Below, piece after piece: positions 34,541-45,419 of a stretch of 64,000 nucleotides of DNA (positions within the stretch are counted from its first letter, which is position 1; each line of letters opens with the position of its first letter). Source of the DNA: an uncultured Pseudomonadales bacterium (GTDB taxonomy: Bacteria > Pseudomonadota > Gammaproteobacteria > Pseudomonadales > Azotimanducaceae). The stretch spans positions 1,488,001-1,552,000 of the forward strand of contig CATOTI010000002.1 of assembly GCA_951813295.1 (NCBI GenBank). Direction: 5' to 3'. The translations under genes and the position numbers were made by a program. The notes beneath the pieces are model-generated. The model was given only the letters and a program-made list of their open reading frames with translations. It did no database searches and had not been told where the DNA came from.

Positions 34541-35071
34541 TCAGACGACGCCGAACGCAATCACTGCAATTTCTCCGGCGACGACGATCGCTCCGGCAAT
34601 CACGCCGGCAATGATGTCGTCCGCCATCACGCCCCAACCGCCCTTGAGCTGGCGATCGGCCCAACCGATCGGACCGGGCTTGGCGATATCGAGCACGCGG
34701 AAGAGCACCACTGCCAGAATGGCACCCGGCCAAGACTCGACGAGGCAGAGCGCCAGCCAACAACCGACGAATTCATCGACGACGATGGCACCGGCATCGC
34801 CCAGGCCGCGTTGCCGCTCAACGACGTGGATCGCCCAGGTGCCCAGCAGAAAGACGGCCAGAATGATCCCGAGACCCAGCACGACGTCGAGTCGTGCGAT
34901 CGCGAACCACCAGATGAATGCCGCGACGATCGAACCGACCGTGCCCGGTGCCGCGGGCGCGAGGCCAACCCCTCCGCCGGTGATGAACAGGATTCTCGGA
35001 TCGACGAGTGAGGCGAAATCGAGTGCGCGAGGTCCGTCGTCGTCCTCGCTAGAAATGGCGATAGCCTCCAT
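34541..35071 (-). CDS. pgpA: Phosphatidylglycerophosphatase A
   Basis: A 176-residue inner-membrane phosphatase that makes phosphatidylglycerol. Family motifs are GGGVGLAPAAPGTVGS near residue 30, VVDEFVGCW (the D-E catalytic or metal pair) and FRVLDIAKPGPIGWADRQLKGG. Three or four hydrophobic helices fit the family. The ATG at 35071 lies within the end of thiL (23-base overlap), and a TTG 24 bases earlier is possible. It is last in the nrdR-ribD-nusB-thiL-pgpA run. Confidence 0.93.
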   Translation of the reverse strand: MEAIAISSEDDDGPRALDFASLVDPRILFITGGGVGLAPAAPGTVGSIVAAFIWWFAIARLDVVLGLGIILAVFLLGTWAIHVVERQRGLGDAGAIVVDEFVGCWLALCLVESWPGAILAVVLFRVLDIAKPGPIGWADRQLKGGWGVMADDIIAGVIAGAIVVAGEIAVIAFGVV

Positions 35072-35987
35072 CGATCTCGATCGCACGTTCGCCAACCGAC
35101 CAGGCGACGCCGTCGCCCGGATCGACCCGCCCGATCGGCGTCACCGGTACGTCGTGGCGCACCGCCAACGCCCGGATCGCCGCGTTGGCACCGGGTGGTG
35201 CCGTGAAAGCGAGTTCGTAGTCATCACCCGCGACGACCGCTCGTTCGGCGGAAAGCTCGGTCGACGTCGGTACCGTTTCGAGATCGATCGAAAGACGCCG
35301 CCGACTGGCCGCGGCAATGTGCGCGAGATCCGAGGCCAATCCGTCCGAGATGTCGATCGCGGCCGTGGCGAATTCGCGCAACGAGACGCCAAACGCGGTT
35401 CGACACGGCGGGTTCCAGTAGCTCATCGCACTCGAACCGGGCTCGAGATCGTCGAACCCGAGATCGGCCAGTCCGGGTTCGTCGAGCGCAATCGATGCGT
35501 GACCGATCGTCCCGGTGACCCAGACCTCATCGTTTTCGCGGGCGTTGGAACGACAAAGCGCCGTCCCCGCCGGCACGACGCCGTGCACGGTGACGGCGAT
35601 GTGCTGCGGACCTCGGGCGATGTTGCCGCCGACGATCGCGACGTCATATTCCCGCGCGCGACGCGCAAGGCCCCGACCGAATCCGACTGCCCATTCACGC
35701 TCGAGCGTTTCGGTGCCGAGGGAGACCGTGACGAATCGCGGCAACGCGCCCATCGCGGCAAGATCGGACAACGAGACGCCGAGCGCGCGACCGGCAATGA
35801 GTTCGGGATCGCTGCCCGCCGGATAGTGACGCCCCTCGATCAGGGTATCGGCAGACACCACGAGTTCGTGGGACGGAGGAATCTCGAGAATCGCCGCGTC
35901 GTCGCCCGGACCGAGGACGACTCCCACACCGGTTGCCGATCGACCCAGTTCGCGAACGATGTCATCAATCCGATCGAACTCGCTCAT
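35049..35987 (-). CDS. thiL: Thiamine-monophosphate kinase
   Basis: A 312-residue PurM-fold kinase that phosphorylates thiamine monophosphate to thiamine diphosphate. Motifs are GPGDDAAIL near residue 27, SADTLIEGRHYP, ALGVSLSDLAAMGA, GGNIARG, DISDGLASDLAHI and GDDYELAFTAP, which cover substrate and metal binding. Length is normal. The gene follows nusB by 10 bases and overlaps pgpA, keeping the common gammaproteobacterial order. Confidence 0.95.
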   Translation of the reverse strand: MSEFDRIDDIVRELGRSATGVGVVLGPGDDAAILEIPPSHELVVSADTLIEGRHYPAGSDPELIAGRALGVSLSDLAAMGALPRFVTVSLGTETLEREWAVGFGRGLARRAREYDVAIVGGNIARGPQHIAVTVHGVVPAGTALCRSNARENDEVWVTGTIGHASIALDEPGLADLGFDDLEPGSSAMSYWNPPCRTAFGVSLREFATAAIDISDGLASDLAHIAAASRRRLSIDLETVPTSTELSAERAVVAGDDYELAFTAPPGANAAIRALAVRHDVPVTPIGRVDPGDGVAWSVGERAIEIDGGYRHF

Positions 35988-35997
35988 GGGGCGAAGG

Positions 35998-36459
35998 TTA
36001 CTCCCGCGTCGATCCCGATCGAGAGGCGGCGACTTCCACCGTTCGGAGTTCGCGGGCGACTTTGTCGAGAATTCCGTTGACGTATTTGAAGCTCGCCTCC
36101 GCCCCGAAGTCCTTGGCGAGGTTGACCCATTCGTTGATCACCACCCGATAAGGGACTTCGGCACGTTCCTTGAGCTCATAGACACCCGAACGGAGGATGG
36201 CGCGCTCGACTTGATCGAGTTCCTTGACCGTGCGATCGAGGTGATTGGAATACAACGCGTCGAGTTCTTCGGCATTCAGGAGAATGCCCGGCAGGCAGCC
36301 CTTGAAGTAAGCGACGTCGGCGCGTTGCAGCGCTTCGCCGAGTTCGAACTGGCTCTCGATTTCGCGCACGGTCGCACCGGCAAGCTGCCATTGGTAAACG
36401 GCTTGCAGCAAAGCGCGGCGGGCACGCCGGCGCGCACGAGGATCAAATCGGGAGGTCAT
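35998..36459 (-). CDS. nusB: Transcription antitermination protein NusB
   Basis: A 153-residue all-helical protein that pairs with NusE(S10) at boxA for rRNA antitermination. Signatures are RARRALLQAVYQWQL near residue 12, LDRTVKELDQVERAILRSGVYEL and VVINEWVNLAKDFGAEASFKYVNGILDKVA. The ATG overlaps the ribD stop by 4 bases. In the standard operon ribH lies directly before nusB; that gene is missing here. Confidence 0.95.
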   Translation of the reverse strand: MTSRFDPRARRRARRALLQAVYQWQLAGATVREIESQFELGEALQRADVAYFKGCLPGILLNAEELDALYSNHLDRTVKELDQVERAILRSGVYELKERAEVPYRVVINEWVNLAKDFGAEASFKYVNGILDKVARELRTVEVAASRSGSTRE

Positions 36460-37514
36460 GGCGTTAGAACGACTTTGACGTCATCGCCTATGGTTTCAGC
36501 GGACGCGATTCTAGCGGTAAGTGCATGCTCAAGTCGTTCAATCGACCAGGGCACCATGGCGCGACCTTCGTGACCCAGGAACTTCGGGGCGACGTAAACG
36601 ATCACCTCGTCGAAAACCCGTGCCTCGAGAAAGGCTCCCGCCACGCCGGCACCGGCCTCGACGAGGATCTCATTGCAGCCCATCTTCGCGAGTTCATCGA
36701 CGACGACGCCGGGTTCGACCGTGGCGAGTTCGACTACCTCGGCGCGCGCATGGTCATGGCCCGCGCGCGTAAAGACGACGACGCGCCCGGGAGAATCGAA
36801 CAGCTTCGCGCCGCCGGGTAACCGACCTTCGCGGTCGAGCACCGCCCGAATCGGCTGACGTATGACACCGTAGCGCGCGAAGCGTTCCTCTCGAACATTG
36901 AGCGACGGATCGTCGGCGAGCACCGTACCGATCCCCGTCACGACCGCACCGCTCCGCGCGCGGTAGTACTGAACGTCGGAGCGGGCCGCGGATGACGTAA
37001 TCCATTGACTCTCGCCGCTCGCCACGGCCGTGCGGCCATCGATCGAGATGCCCATCTTCACCCGCACGTACGGTCGTTCACCGCGCATCCGGCGCGCGAA
37101 ACCTTCGTTTAGTGCTTTGGCGGCATCGAGTTCGACGACGTCCACTTCGATCCCCGCGGCGATGAGCGCCGCGAAACCTTCGCCCGAGACCCGGGGGTTC
37201 GGATCGCGCATCGCCGCCACGACACGACTGATACCAGCGGAAATCAGCGCGTCCGTACAGGGTGGCTGCCGGCCATGATGACAACAGGGCTCGAGCGACA
37301 CGTACGCCGTGGCGCCGCGTACGTCCTCGCAGGCATCCGCGAGCGCGTCCGTCTCGGCGTGCAACCCGCCGAGCGGATGCGTGGTCCCACGACCGAGTAC
37401 TTTGCCGTCGCGGACGATCAGACAACCGACCCTTGGGTTCTCGGTGACGCTGAAGAGTCCTCGTTCCGCGAGTTCGACCGCGCGTGCGAGCCACAGGCGA
37501 TCGGCGACGCTCAC
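36456..37514 (-). CDS. ribD: Bifunctional riboflavin deaminase/reductase RibD
   Basis: A 352-residue enzyme for steps two and three of riboflavin synthesis. The N-terminal zinc deaminase has H-A-E near residue 51 and [13 protein letters not shown]. The C-terminal DHFR-like reductase starts near residue 150 ([24 protein letters not shown]) and has [23 protein letters not shown]. The start overlaps the nrdR stop by 4 bases. ribE, ribBA and ribH, which commonly follow, are absent from this locus. Confidence 0.95.
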   Translation of the reverse strand: MSVADRLWLARAVELAERGLFSVTENPRVGCLIVRDGKVLGRGTTHPLGGLHAETDALADACEDVRGATAYVSLEPCCHHGRQPPCTDALISAGISRVVAAMRDPNPRVSGEGFAALIAAGIEVDVVELDAAKALNEGFARRMRGERPYVRVKMGISIDGRTAVASGESQWITSSAARSDVQYYRARSGAVVTGIGTVLADDPSLNVREERFARYGVIRQPIRAVLDREGRLPGGAKLFDSPGRVVVFTRAGHDHARAEVVELATVEPGVVVDELAKMGCNEILVEAGAGVAGAFLEARVFDEVIVYVAPKFLGHEGRAMVPWSIERLEHALTARIASAETIGDDVKVVLTP

Positions 37515-37993
37515 GATTTCTTCTGCAAGGACTTCTCCTCGACCTCGGAGCGCAGGCGAACGACCTCCTCCTGAAATTCGGCGACGTCCTGGAAGTCCCG
37601 ATAAACGCTCGCGAAACGAACGTAAGCAACCGCGTCGAGGCGCTTCAGGGCATCCATCACCATCTCGCCGACCACACGCGATTCGATATCCCGTTCACCC
37701 GTCGCCCGCAGATCGTGCTTTATGCGTTGAATGATGGTCTCGAGATCCTCCGTCGAGACTGGCCGCTTCTGCACGGCCCGCGTCAGTCCGGATCGGAGTT
37801 TGTCTTCGTTGAACGGCTCGCGCGCACCGTTCGATTTGATGACGCGCGGCATCGCGAGTTCGGCTGTCTCGAACGTCGTGAACCGCTCGCCGCAGGTCAC
37901 GCACTCGCGGCGACGGCGTACCTGATCACCATCAGCGACCAATCGCGAATCGATGACCTTGGTGTCGACCTCGGCGCAGAACGGGCAATGCAT
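37511..37993 (-). CDS. nrdR: Transcriptional repressor NrdR
   Basis: A 160-residue repressor of ribonucleotide reductase genes. The N-terminal zinc ribbon has CPFC and CVTCGERF. The ATP-cone follows from about residue 49 ([21 protein letters not shown] to [20 protein letters not shown]), binding ATP or dATP. The C-terminus carries a charged tail. It is first of the nrdR-ribD-nusB-thiL-pgpA run and 64 bases from glyA. Confidence 0.96.
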   Translation of the reverse strand: MHCPFCAEVDTKVIDSRLVADGDQVRRRRECVTCGERFTTFETAELAMPRVIKSNGAREPFNEDKLRSGLTRAVQKRPVSTEDLETIIQRIKHDLRATGERDIESRVVGEMVMDALKRLDAVAYVRFASVYRDFQDVAEFQEEVVRLRSEVEEKSLQKKS

Positions 37994-38057
37994 GGCGAAC
38001 CTCTGCGTTCACGCGCAAGTTGAGCCGGCTATTTTCTCACGGCTTCCGCTCGACGAG

Positions 38058-39314
<1,257 letters not shown>

Positions 39315-39511
39315 CGGCGCTGCCCTCCGTGAAAACGCGCGATTGTAGAGTCGCCCGCCAAGCGAGCCAACGCGATTCGTCCGTTCCGTGCAGACGATTC
39401 AAGCCCAGCGTGAATAAACCGAGTCACGCACGCGCGGATCGATTGGCTTGCGCTCACCAAGCCTTACCCGTTTACTTCGCCGCCGTCACTTAACCGCCGA
39501 GTTGAAATCCC

Positions 39512-41182
39512 ATGGCGCAATACGTCTTCACGATGAACCGTGTTGGCAAAATCGTCCCACCGAATCGCGAAATCCTCTCCAACATCTCGTTGTCGTTTTT
39601 CCCGGGCGCCAAGATCGGCGTGCTGGGTCTGAACGGCGCCGGTAAGTCGACGCTGCTCAAGATCATGGCCGGCCTCGATACCGAAATCGAAGGCGAAGCC
39701 CGTCCCCAGAAGGACATCCGCGTGGGGTTTCTGCCACAGGAGCCATCGCTCGACGATTCATTGGACGTGCGCGGTAACGTCGAACGCGGCCTCGCCGACG
39801 TGACCGCTCTTCTCAAGGAATACGACGAGATTTCGGCGAAGTTCGGCGAAGCGCTCGAAGACGACGAAATGAACCAGCTCATCGAGCGTCAGGGCGAACT
39901 CACCGAAGCGATCGAAGCCACCGGCGGATGGGAGCTCGATCACACGCTGGAGGTCGCCGCCGATGCCCTGCGCCTGCCGCCGTGGGACGCCGACGTGGCC
40001 AATCTTTCCGGCGGTGAACGCCGCCGGATCGCACTGTGTGAACTCCTGCTCTCGAAGCCGGACATGCTGCTCCTCGATGAGCCGACTAACCACCTCGACG
40101 CAGAAAGCGTCGCATGGCTCGAACGTTTCCTGGGCCAGTATCCTGGCACCGTGGTCGCGGTCACCCACGACCGGTATTTCCTCGACAACGTGGCCGGCTG
40201 GATCCTTGAGCTCGACCGTGGCCGGGGCATTCCGTTCGAAGGCAACTACAGCACGTGGCTCGAAGCGAAAGATGCGCGCCTCGAGACGGAGGAGCGTACA
40301 GAGGAAGCTCGCAAGCGGGCGATCAAAGCGGAACTCGAATGGGTCCGCTCAAATCCTCGTGGCCGCCAGGCGAAGAACAAGGCCCGCTTGCAGCGTTTCG
40401 AAGAGCTGAACTCGGCCGAGTTCCAGGAACGTAATGCCACCGCCAGTCTCTACATCCCGCCCGGGCCGCGCCTCGGCGGCAAGGTGATCGAATTCAACGG
40501 GGTGAGCAAAAGCTACGGTGACAAACTCCTGATCGACGATTTCTCGGCCGATATCCCACCTGGTGCCATCGTCGGCATCATTGGCGGTAACGGCGCCGGC
40601 AAGACGACGCTCTTTCGCATGATCGCGGAAAGCGAGAATCCCGATGCGGGCAGCATCGAACTCGGCGACACCGTCGAACTCGCTTACGTCGACCAATCAC
40701 GCGACGCGCTCGACGGCAGCCTGACCGTGTGGGAAGAGATTTCCATGAAGCAGGACATCATCAAGATCGGCGACTACGAGGTCCCGTCACGTTCGTACGT
40801 CGGTCGGTTCAACTTCCGCGGCCCCGACCAGCAGAAACACGTCGGCAATCTCTCCGGCGGCGAGCGCAATCGCGTACACCTTGCCAAGGTTCTTCGCCGC
40901 GGTGGCAACGTGCTCCTGCTCGACGAGCCGACCAACGATCTCGACGTAGAGACGCTACGAGCGCTGGAAGAAGCGATTCTGAACTTTCCCGGCACCGTGC
41001 TCGTGATTTCTCACGATCGCTGGTTCCTCGATCGCATCGCGACCCACATCATCGCGTTCGAAGGCGACAGCCACGCCGAGTTCTTCGCCGGGAATTTCAC
41101 GGAATACGAAGCCGATCGAGAACGGCGCGGCGTCACGATCGATCCGACGCGCGTGCAGTACAAACCGATCGCGCGCGCCTGA
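39512..41182 (+). CDS. ettA: Energy-dependent translational throttle protein EttA (ABC-F)
   Basis: A 556-residue ABC-F ATPase that binds the ribosomal E site and gates translation according to ATP/ADP. The first ATPase has GLNGAGKST near residue 41 and LSGGERRRIALCELLL. The second has GGNGAGKTT near residue 357 and LSGGERNRVHLAKVL. Between them is the long charged P-site tRNA interaction motif region (about residues 240-320). No membrane segment is present, as expected. The C-terminus RVQYKPI is typical of EttA. It is convergent with radA, with 3 bases between stops. Confidence 0.96.
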   Translation: MAQYVFTMNRVGKIVPPNREILSNISLSFFPGAKIGVLGLNGAGKSTLLKIMAGLDTEIEGEARPQKDIRVGFLPQEPSLDDSLDVRGNVERGLADVTALLKEYDEISAKFGEALEDDEMNQLIERQGELTEAIEATGGWELDHTLEVAADALRLPPWDADVANLSGGERRRIALCELLLSKPDMLLLDEPTNHLDAESVAWLERFLGQYPGTVVAVTHDRYFLDNVAGWILELDRGRGIPFEGNYSTWLEAKDARLETEERTEEARKRAIKAELEWVRSNPRGRQAKNKARLQRFEELNSAEFQERNATASLYIPPGPRLGGKVIEFNGVSKSYGDKLLIDDFSADIPPGAIVGIIGGNGAGKTTLFRMIAESENPDAGSIELGDTVELAYVDQSRDALDGSLTVWEEISMKQDIIKIGDYEVPSRSYVGRFNFRGPDQQKHVGNLSGGERNRVHLAKVLRRGGNVLLLDEPTNDLDVETLRALEEAILNFPGTVLVISHDRWFLDRIATHIIAFEGDSHAEFFAGNFTEYEADRERRGVTIDPTRVQYKPIARA

Positions 41183-41185
41183 GCG

Positions 41186-42550
41186 TCAGCTCATCGACTG
41201 CAGTTCGTCGAGCATTTGCGTCAGCGTCGAGACTGCATGCACCTCGATCCCATCGACCGCTTCGCGAGGACGATTCGCGCGCGGCACGATGGCGCGCGTG
41301 AAGCCGTGCTTCTGAGCTTCACGGATCCGGTCCTGGCCGTTGGTCACCGGGCGGACCTCGCCCGTTAGCCCGATCTCACCGAAGACGACGAGATCACGCG
41401 GCACGGTTCGGTTACGAAAGCTCGACAGCACTGCGCCGATCGTCGCGAGATCGGCGCCCGTTTCGGTGATCCGCACGCCCCCGACCACGTTCGCGAACAC
41501 ATCCTGATCGGCGAGCGACAAACCACAGTGGCGGTGCAGGACGGCGAGATGCATCGATAGGCGTTGCGCGTCGAGACCGAGCGCCACGCGCTTGGCATAG
41601 CTCGCCTGGACATCATCGACTAGCGCCTGGATCTCGACCAGGAGCGGCCGTGTGCCTTCCCACGTCACCGTCACGACGCTACCCGGGCTCAACTCCTTGC
41701 CGCGCTGCAGGAAGATCGACGAAGGATTCGTGACCTCCTTCAAGCCCTGCTCGGTCATCGCGAAGACGCCGAGCTCGTTGACCGCGCCGAAGCGGTTCTT
41801 CTGCCCGCGCAGCGTCCGGTAGCGGCTACCCGCCGGCGCATCGAGCATCAGGAAGCAATCGATCATGTGCTCGAGGACCTTCGGTCCCGCGAGATTGCCC
41901 TCCTTCGTCACGTGGCCCACTAATACCATACTGACGTTCTGATGCTTCGCGAGGCGCGTCAGGCGCGCAGCGGATTCTCGAACCTGCGACACGCTGCCCG
42001 GCAGGCTCTCGGACGATTCCGTATGCATCACCTGGATCGAATCGATGATGACGAGCTTCGGCTTCTCCGTGTGGACGAGCTCCTCGATCCGCTCAACGGC
42101 GGTCTCCGACGCGACCGACAGGTTCGCCGGGTCGAGCTCCAAGCGGCGCGCTCGCGCGGCGATCTGTTGCAGTGATTCCTCACCGCTGACGTAGAGCACC
42201 GGATCGGTTTTTGCCAACGCCGTCGAGACTTCGAGCAGCAACGTGCTCTTGCCGGCGCCCGGGTCCCCGCTGATCAGCACGACCGAGCCCGGCACGAACC
42301 CGCCACCGAGCACCCGGTCGAGCTCACCGATCCCCGTGCACGTCCGCTCGACTGCTTCGTCGGCGATCTCGTCGAGCCGCACGACCGAGGCGCGCTCACC
42401 GCTATACCCTACGGCCCGCGCACTCGGGGCTTTCGCGACCGCGAATTCCTTCAACGTATTCCAAGCGCCACAAGCGCCGCAGCGCCCCTGCCATTTCGTG
42501 TGATCAGCGCCGCAATCGCTGCAGACGTAAGCAACTTTCGAGCGCGCCAC
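41186..42550 (-). CDS. radA: DNA repair protein RadA/Sms
   Basis: A 454-residue branch-migration ATPase. The N-terminal zinc finger is CSDC then CGACGAW. The RecA-like core has GDPGAGKST near residue 96, and the RadA-specific motif KNRFG is in LRGQKNRFGAVNELG. A Lon-like C-terminal domain follows. The GTG start directly abuts the dnaB stop, so dnaB and radA are probably cotranscribed. In many relatives alr (alanine racemase) lies between them; it is not here. Confidence 0.95.
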   Translation of the reverse strand: MARSKVAYVCSDCGADHTKWQGRCGACGAWNTLKEFAVAKAPSARAVGYSGERASVVRLDEIADEAVERTCTGIGELDRVLGGGFVPGSVVLISGDPGAGKSTLLLEVSTALAKTDPVLYVSGEESLQQIAARARRLELDPANLSVASETAVERIEELVHTEKPKLVIIDSIQVMHTESSESLPGSVSQVRESAARLTRLAKHQNVSMVLVGHVTKEGNLAGPKVLEHMIDCFLMLDAPAGSRYRTLRGQKNRFGAVNELGVFAMTEQGLKEVTNPSSIFLQRGKELSPGSVVTVTWEGTRPLLVEIQALVDDVQASYAKRVALGLDAQRLSMHLAVLHRHCGLSLADQDVFANVVGGVRITETGADLATIGAVLSSFRNRTVPRDLVVFGEIGLTGEVRPVTNGQDRIREAQKHGFTRAIVPRANRPREAVDGIEVHAVSTLTQMLDELQSMS

Positions 42551-43969
42551 CTAGAAACTCGGCTCCGTCGGCGTCGGGAAGCCGCCAAAATCAGGCAGCC
42601 GATCATCAGACACGTAGTTGTCGAATTTGGTGAGGTTGCCCGTGAAGGTCAGCTTGACCGTACCGATGGGGCCGTTCCTCTGCTTCGCGATGATGAGTTC
42701 CGACAAACCCTTGTCCTCGGTTTCAGGGTTATAGACCTCGTCGCGGTAGATGAAGAGGATGATGTCCGCGTCCTGCTCGATCGCCCCCGACTCACGGAGA
42801 TCGGACATGTGCGGTCGCTTGTTTTCACGGCTCTCGAGGCTTCGGTTGAGCTGCGAGCAGGCGACCAACGGACAATTCAATTCCTTGGCGATCGCTTTGA
42901 GCGTCCGGGATATCTCCGAGATCTCCGTCGCGCGATTCTCGGTGCGCGTCGATCCGCGCATGAGCTGAAGGTAATCGACCATGATCATGTCGAGCCCACC
43001 CGCCTCTCGCGCCACACGACGCGCCCGGGTGCGTACATCGTTCGGGGTGAGCGCCGGCGTATCGTCGATGAACAGCGGCCGGTCCCGAAGCTGGGCAACG
43101 GCGGCGGTGAAACGCGGCCAATCGTCGTCAGATAGATCGCCCGTGCGCATCCGCGTCTGATCGATCCGCCCGAGCGATGAGAGCATTCGCATGATGAGTT
43201 GGTCGGCCGGCTGCTCCATCGAGAAGATCAACACGGCACCGCCGTCCTCACTCGACATCACGGCGTGTTCCGCCATGTTGACGATCATCGCCGTTTTTCC
43301 CATCGACGGTCTCGCCGCGAGAATGACGAGGTCGGCGCGCTGAAATCCCGCCGTCTTCTTGTCGAGGTCATCGAAGCCGGTCGCGAGTCCGGTGATCGGG
43401 TCGCGCGACTGGTAGAGCTGCTCCATCCGGCTGACAGCCGCCGTGAGCAGCGGGACGACCCGTTGCGGACCGGAATCGCGGATCCGACCTTCCGAAATCT
43501 CGAAAACACGCTGTTCGGCTTCGTTCAGCAGATCGTTACTCGGCCGGCCTTCCGGAAGATAGGCCGTCTCCGCGATTTTGTGGGCGGCGTCAATGAGTTG
43601 GCGGAGCACCGCTCGCTCTTTGACGATGTCGGCGTAGGCGCTGATGTTCGACGTGCCGGGCGTTCCCTCGACGAGCTCCGCGAGGTAGGCGTTGCCGCCG
43701 ACTTTCTCGAGCAAGGCGCGGCTCGCGAGCGCCTCGGAAATCGTCACGACATCCAGTGGCTCGTTCGTGTTCGCGAGGTCGAACATCACCTCGAAAATGA
43801 GTTTGTGCGCCGGTCGGTAGAAGTCGTTGGCTTCGATCTTGTCGGCCACGAGAAACCAGGCGTCGTTGTTCAGCATCAACCCGCCGAGCACGGACAACTC
43901 CGCCTCGATCGAATGGGGCGGAACGCGCAACTGCGCCGTCGTGGGCGACTCCGGGAGGCTTTCAGACAT
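42551..43969 (-). CDS. dnaB: Replicative DNA helicase DnaB
   Basis: A 472-residue hexameric helicase. The N-terminal DnaG-interacting domain spans about residues 15-120 (PPHSIEAELSVLGGLMLNNDAW). The RecA-like core has AARPSMGKTAM, with the Walker A, and DMIMVDYLQLM (Walker B). The end carries AKQRNGPIGTVKLTF. No intein interrupts it. It is downstream of rplI, separated by 208 bases with a hairpin. Confidence 0.96.
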   Translation of the reverse strand: MSESLPESPTTAQLRVPPHSIEAELSVLGGLMLNNDAWFLVADKIEANDFYRPAHKLIFEVMFDLANTNEPLDVVTISEALASRALLEKVGGNAYLAELVEGTPGTSNISAYADIVKERAVLRQLIDAAHKIAETAYLPEGRPSNDLLNEAEQRVFEISEGRIRDSGPQRVVPLLTAAVSRMEQLYQSRDPITGLATGFDDLDKKTAGFQRADLVILAARPSMGKTAMIVNMAEHAVMSSEDGGAVLIFSMEQPADQLIMRMLSSLGRIDQTRMRTGDLSDDDWPRFTAAVAQLRDRPLFIDDTPALTPNDVRTRARRVAREAGGLDMIMVDYLQLMRGSTRTENRATEISEISRTLKAIAKELNCPLVACSQLNRSLESRENKRPHMSDLRESGAIEQDADIILFIYRDEVYNPETEDKGLSELIIAKQRNGPIGTVKLTFTGNLTKFDNYVSDDRLPDFGGFPTPTEPSF

Positions 43970-44108
43970 CGTGCGGCGTCAGGTTTTCAACGTCGATCAG
44001 CATGGCACGATTTGGCGCGCCGGCGATGGCGCGGTCAAGCCAACAAGCTCTGGAAAAGGTGTGGAAAACCGACCTTTCTCGATCGGCGTTCTCTCTTAGT
44101 CCAACGAA

Positions 44109-44130
44109 AGAAGCCGCTTTCGCGGCTTCT
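44109..44130 (-). terminator. Hairpin after rplI
   Basis: AGAAGCCGC (44109-44117) pairs perfectly with GCGGCTTCT (44122-44130), with a GAAA tetraloop when read on the minus strand, 48 bases after the rplI stop. It is followed by T-T-C-G-T-T, a weak T-tract. This is probably a rho-independent terminator for the rpsF-rpsR-rplI operon. The rest of the 208-base gap before dnaB shows nothing else clear. Confidence 0.65.
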
Positions 44131-44177
44131 GGTTCGCTCGTCGCGCCGGCCACCCGGCCGGCGTTCGATGCCGTTGC

Positions 44178-44624
44178 CTACTCGGCAATGACCTCGACAC
44201 GAATCGACTCGGTGACGTCGGCGTGCAGTTGCACGTCGACTTCGTACTCGCCGATCGCTCGGATCACACCTTCCGGCATCCGCACTTCGGCCTTCGAGAC
44301 TTCGAGTCCGATGCGCCCGAGGGCGCCCGCAATCTCGACTGTCCCGACCGAGCCGTAAAGTTTGCCCTCTTCCGAGGCCCGAACGACGATCGAGACGACC
44401 TGGTCTTCGAGCTTGGCTGCACGCGTCTGCGCCGCCGCGAGCTTCTCGTTCGCATTACGCTCGAGCTCTGCGCGACGGCCTTCAAAGACGGCGCGATTGT
44501 CGTCGGTTGCACGAACCGCCCGGCCGGTCGGAATGAGGTAGTTACGCGCGAATCCGTTCTTCACGACGACTTCTTCACCCAAGTCGCCGAGATTGCTCAC
44601 GCGTTCCATGAGAATGACGTTCAT
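44178..44624 (-). CDS. rplI: 50S ribosomal protein L9
   Basis: A 148-residue L9. The N-terminal rRNA-binding domain reads MNVILMERVSNLGDLGEE and VKNGFARNYLIPTGRAV. A connecting helix follows from residue 41 to about 75, and the C-terminal domain contains EGKLYGSVGT. Length is equal to the usual 148-149. It is 9 bases after rpsR. Confidence 0.97.
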   Translation of the reverse strand: MNVILMERVSNLGDLGEEVVVKNGFARNYLIPTGRAVRATDDNRAVFEGRRAELERNANEKLAAAQTRAAKLEDQVVSIVVRASEEGKLYGSVGTVEIAGALGRIGLEVSKAEVRMPEGVIRAIGEYEVDVQLHADVTESIRVEVIAE

Positions 44625-44633
44625 ACGCCCGCC

Positions 44634-44861
44634 CTACTTATGTTGGTCGGTATAAGGGAGCAGCGCCAGGTAGCGCGCCCGCTTCACGGCCGTCGCGAGT
44701 TGGCGCTGGTACTTCGCGCTCGTGCCGGTGATGCGGCTTGGCACGATCTTGCCCGTCTCGGTGATGTACTGCTTCAGGAGATCGAGATCCTTGTAGTCGA
44801 TCTCTTTGATCCCTTCGGCGGTGAATCGGCAATAGCGCTTGCGGCGAAAGTTTCTAGCCAT
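44634..44861 (-). CDS. rpsR: 30S ribosomal protein S18
   Basis: A 75-residue basic protein with the complete S18 pattern: [37 protein letters not shown] and [20 protein letters not shown]. It binds with S6 to the central domain of 16S rRNA. It starts 3 bases after the rpsF stop; priB, found between them in enterobacteria, is absent. Confidence 0.97.
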   Translation of the reverse strand: MARNFRRKRYCRFTAEGIKEIDYKDLDLLKQYITETGKIVPSRITGTSAKYQRQLATAVKRARYLALLPYTDQHK

Positions 44862-44864
44862 CGT

Positions 44865-45290
44865 TTATTCCTCTGCCGGCGCGGTTTCGCGCTCACGACG
44901 AGCCGCCGCCCGCTGGGCCGCCTCTTCTTCGCGGCGCTTATCGCGTTCACGGTCCTTTTCCTGTTCCTTGAGCTCTTCTTCGTAGATCTTCGAGATCTCG
45001 CTGACCGGCTCTTTGCGCGAGATGATCATGTTGCGCAGCACCGCGTCGTTGAACCGGAACGCGCTCTCGAGTTCGTCCAGCGTCTCCTGGTCGACCTCGA
45101 TGTTGAACAGAATGTAGTGCGCCTTGTGGATCTTCAGCACGGGATAAGCCAACTGGCGTCGGCCCCAATCTTCCGTGCGATGAACGACGCCACCGCTACG
45201 CTCGATGAGCGCCTGGTAGCGCTCGATCATGCCGGGTACTTGATCAGACTGGTCCGGGTGAACCAGAAATACGACTTCGTAATGTCGCAT
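44865..45290 (-). CDS. rpsF: 30S ribosomal protein S6
   Basis: A 141-residue S6: [20 protein letters not shown] at the start, then [20 protein letters not shown] and YILFNIE. After about residue 100 there is a long Glu/Arg/Lys-rich tail ending in TAPAEE. Such acidic tails are the target of RimK glutamylation in some bacteria. The ATG is preceded by GAGGAG. A likely S6:S18 autoregulatory hairpin lies just upstream. Confidence 0.97.
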   Translation of the reverse strand: MRHYEVVFLVHPDQSDQVPGMIERYQALIERSGGVVHRTEDWGRRQLAYPVLKIHKAHYILFNIEVDQETLDELESAFRFNDAVLRNMIISRKEPVSEISKIYEEELKEQEKDRERDKRREEEAAQRAAARRERETAPAEE

Positions 45291-45310
45291 ACGTGCTCCT
45301 CGTGGTTTTC

Positions 45311-45332
45311 ACCTCCGCTAACGGCGTGAGGT
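45311..45332 (-). promoter_or_regulatory. Candidate S6:S18 autoregulatory leader hairpin
   Basis: Read on the minus strand, ACCTC-A-CGC-CGTTA-GCG-GAGGT forms two stacked stems with one bulged A, ending 20 bases before the rpsF ATG. A C-C-G lies at the stem-loop junction. The known rpsF leader, bound by the S6:S18 complex, has a conserved CCG in this type of hairpin. No covariation can be tested here. Confidence 0.5.
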
Positions 45333-45419
45333 AAGGAGTAAATGGATTGTTGCCGTCCGAACGACCAGGCGGTCAAACGGGGCCGCGCATTCTAGGGGAT
45401 GCGTCAAGCGCCGGCTAGT

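Noticed and set aside
34491-36080. 529-residue plus-strand frame over pgpA and thiL
   Set aside because: Antisense shadow with low-complexity composition; both minus-strand genes are clear.
43199-45329. Long plus-strand frames across dnaB and rplI-rpsR-rpsF
   Set aside because: Antisense shadows of well-recognised genes; no protein similarity is apparent.
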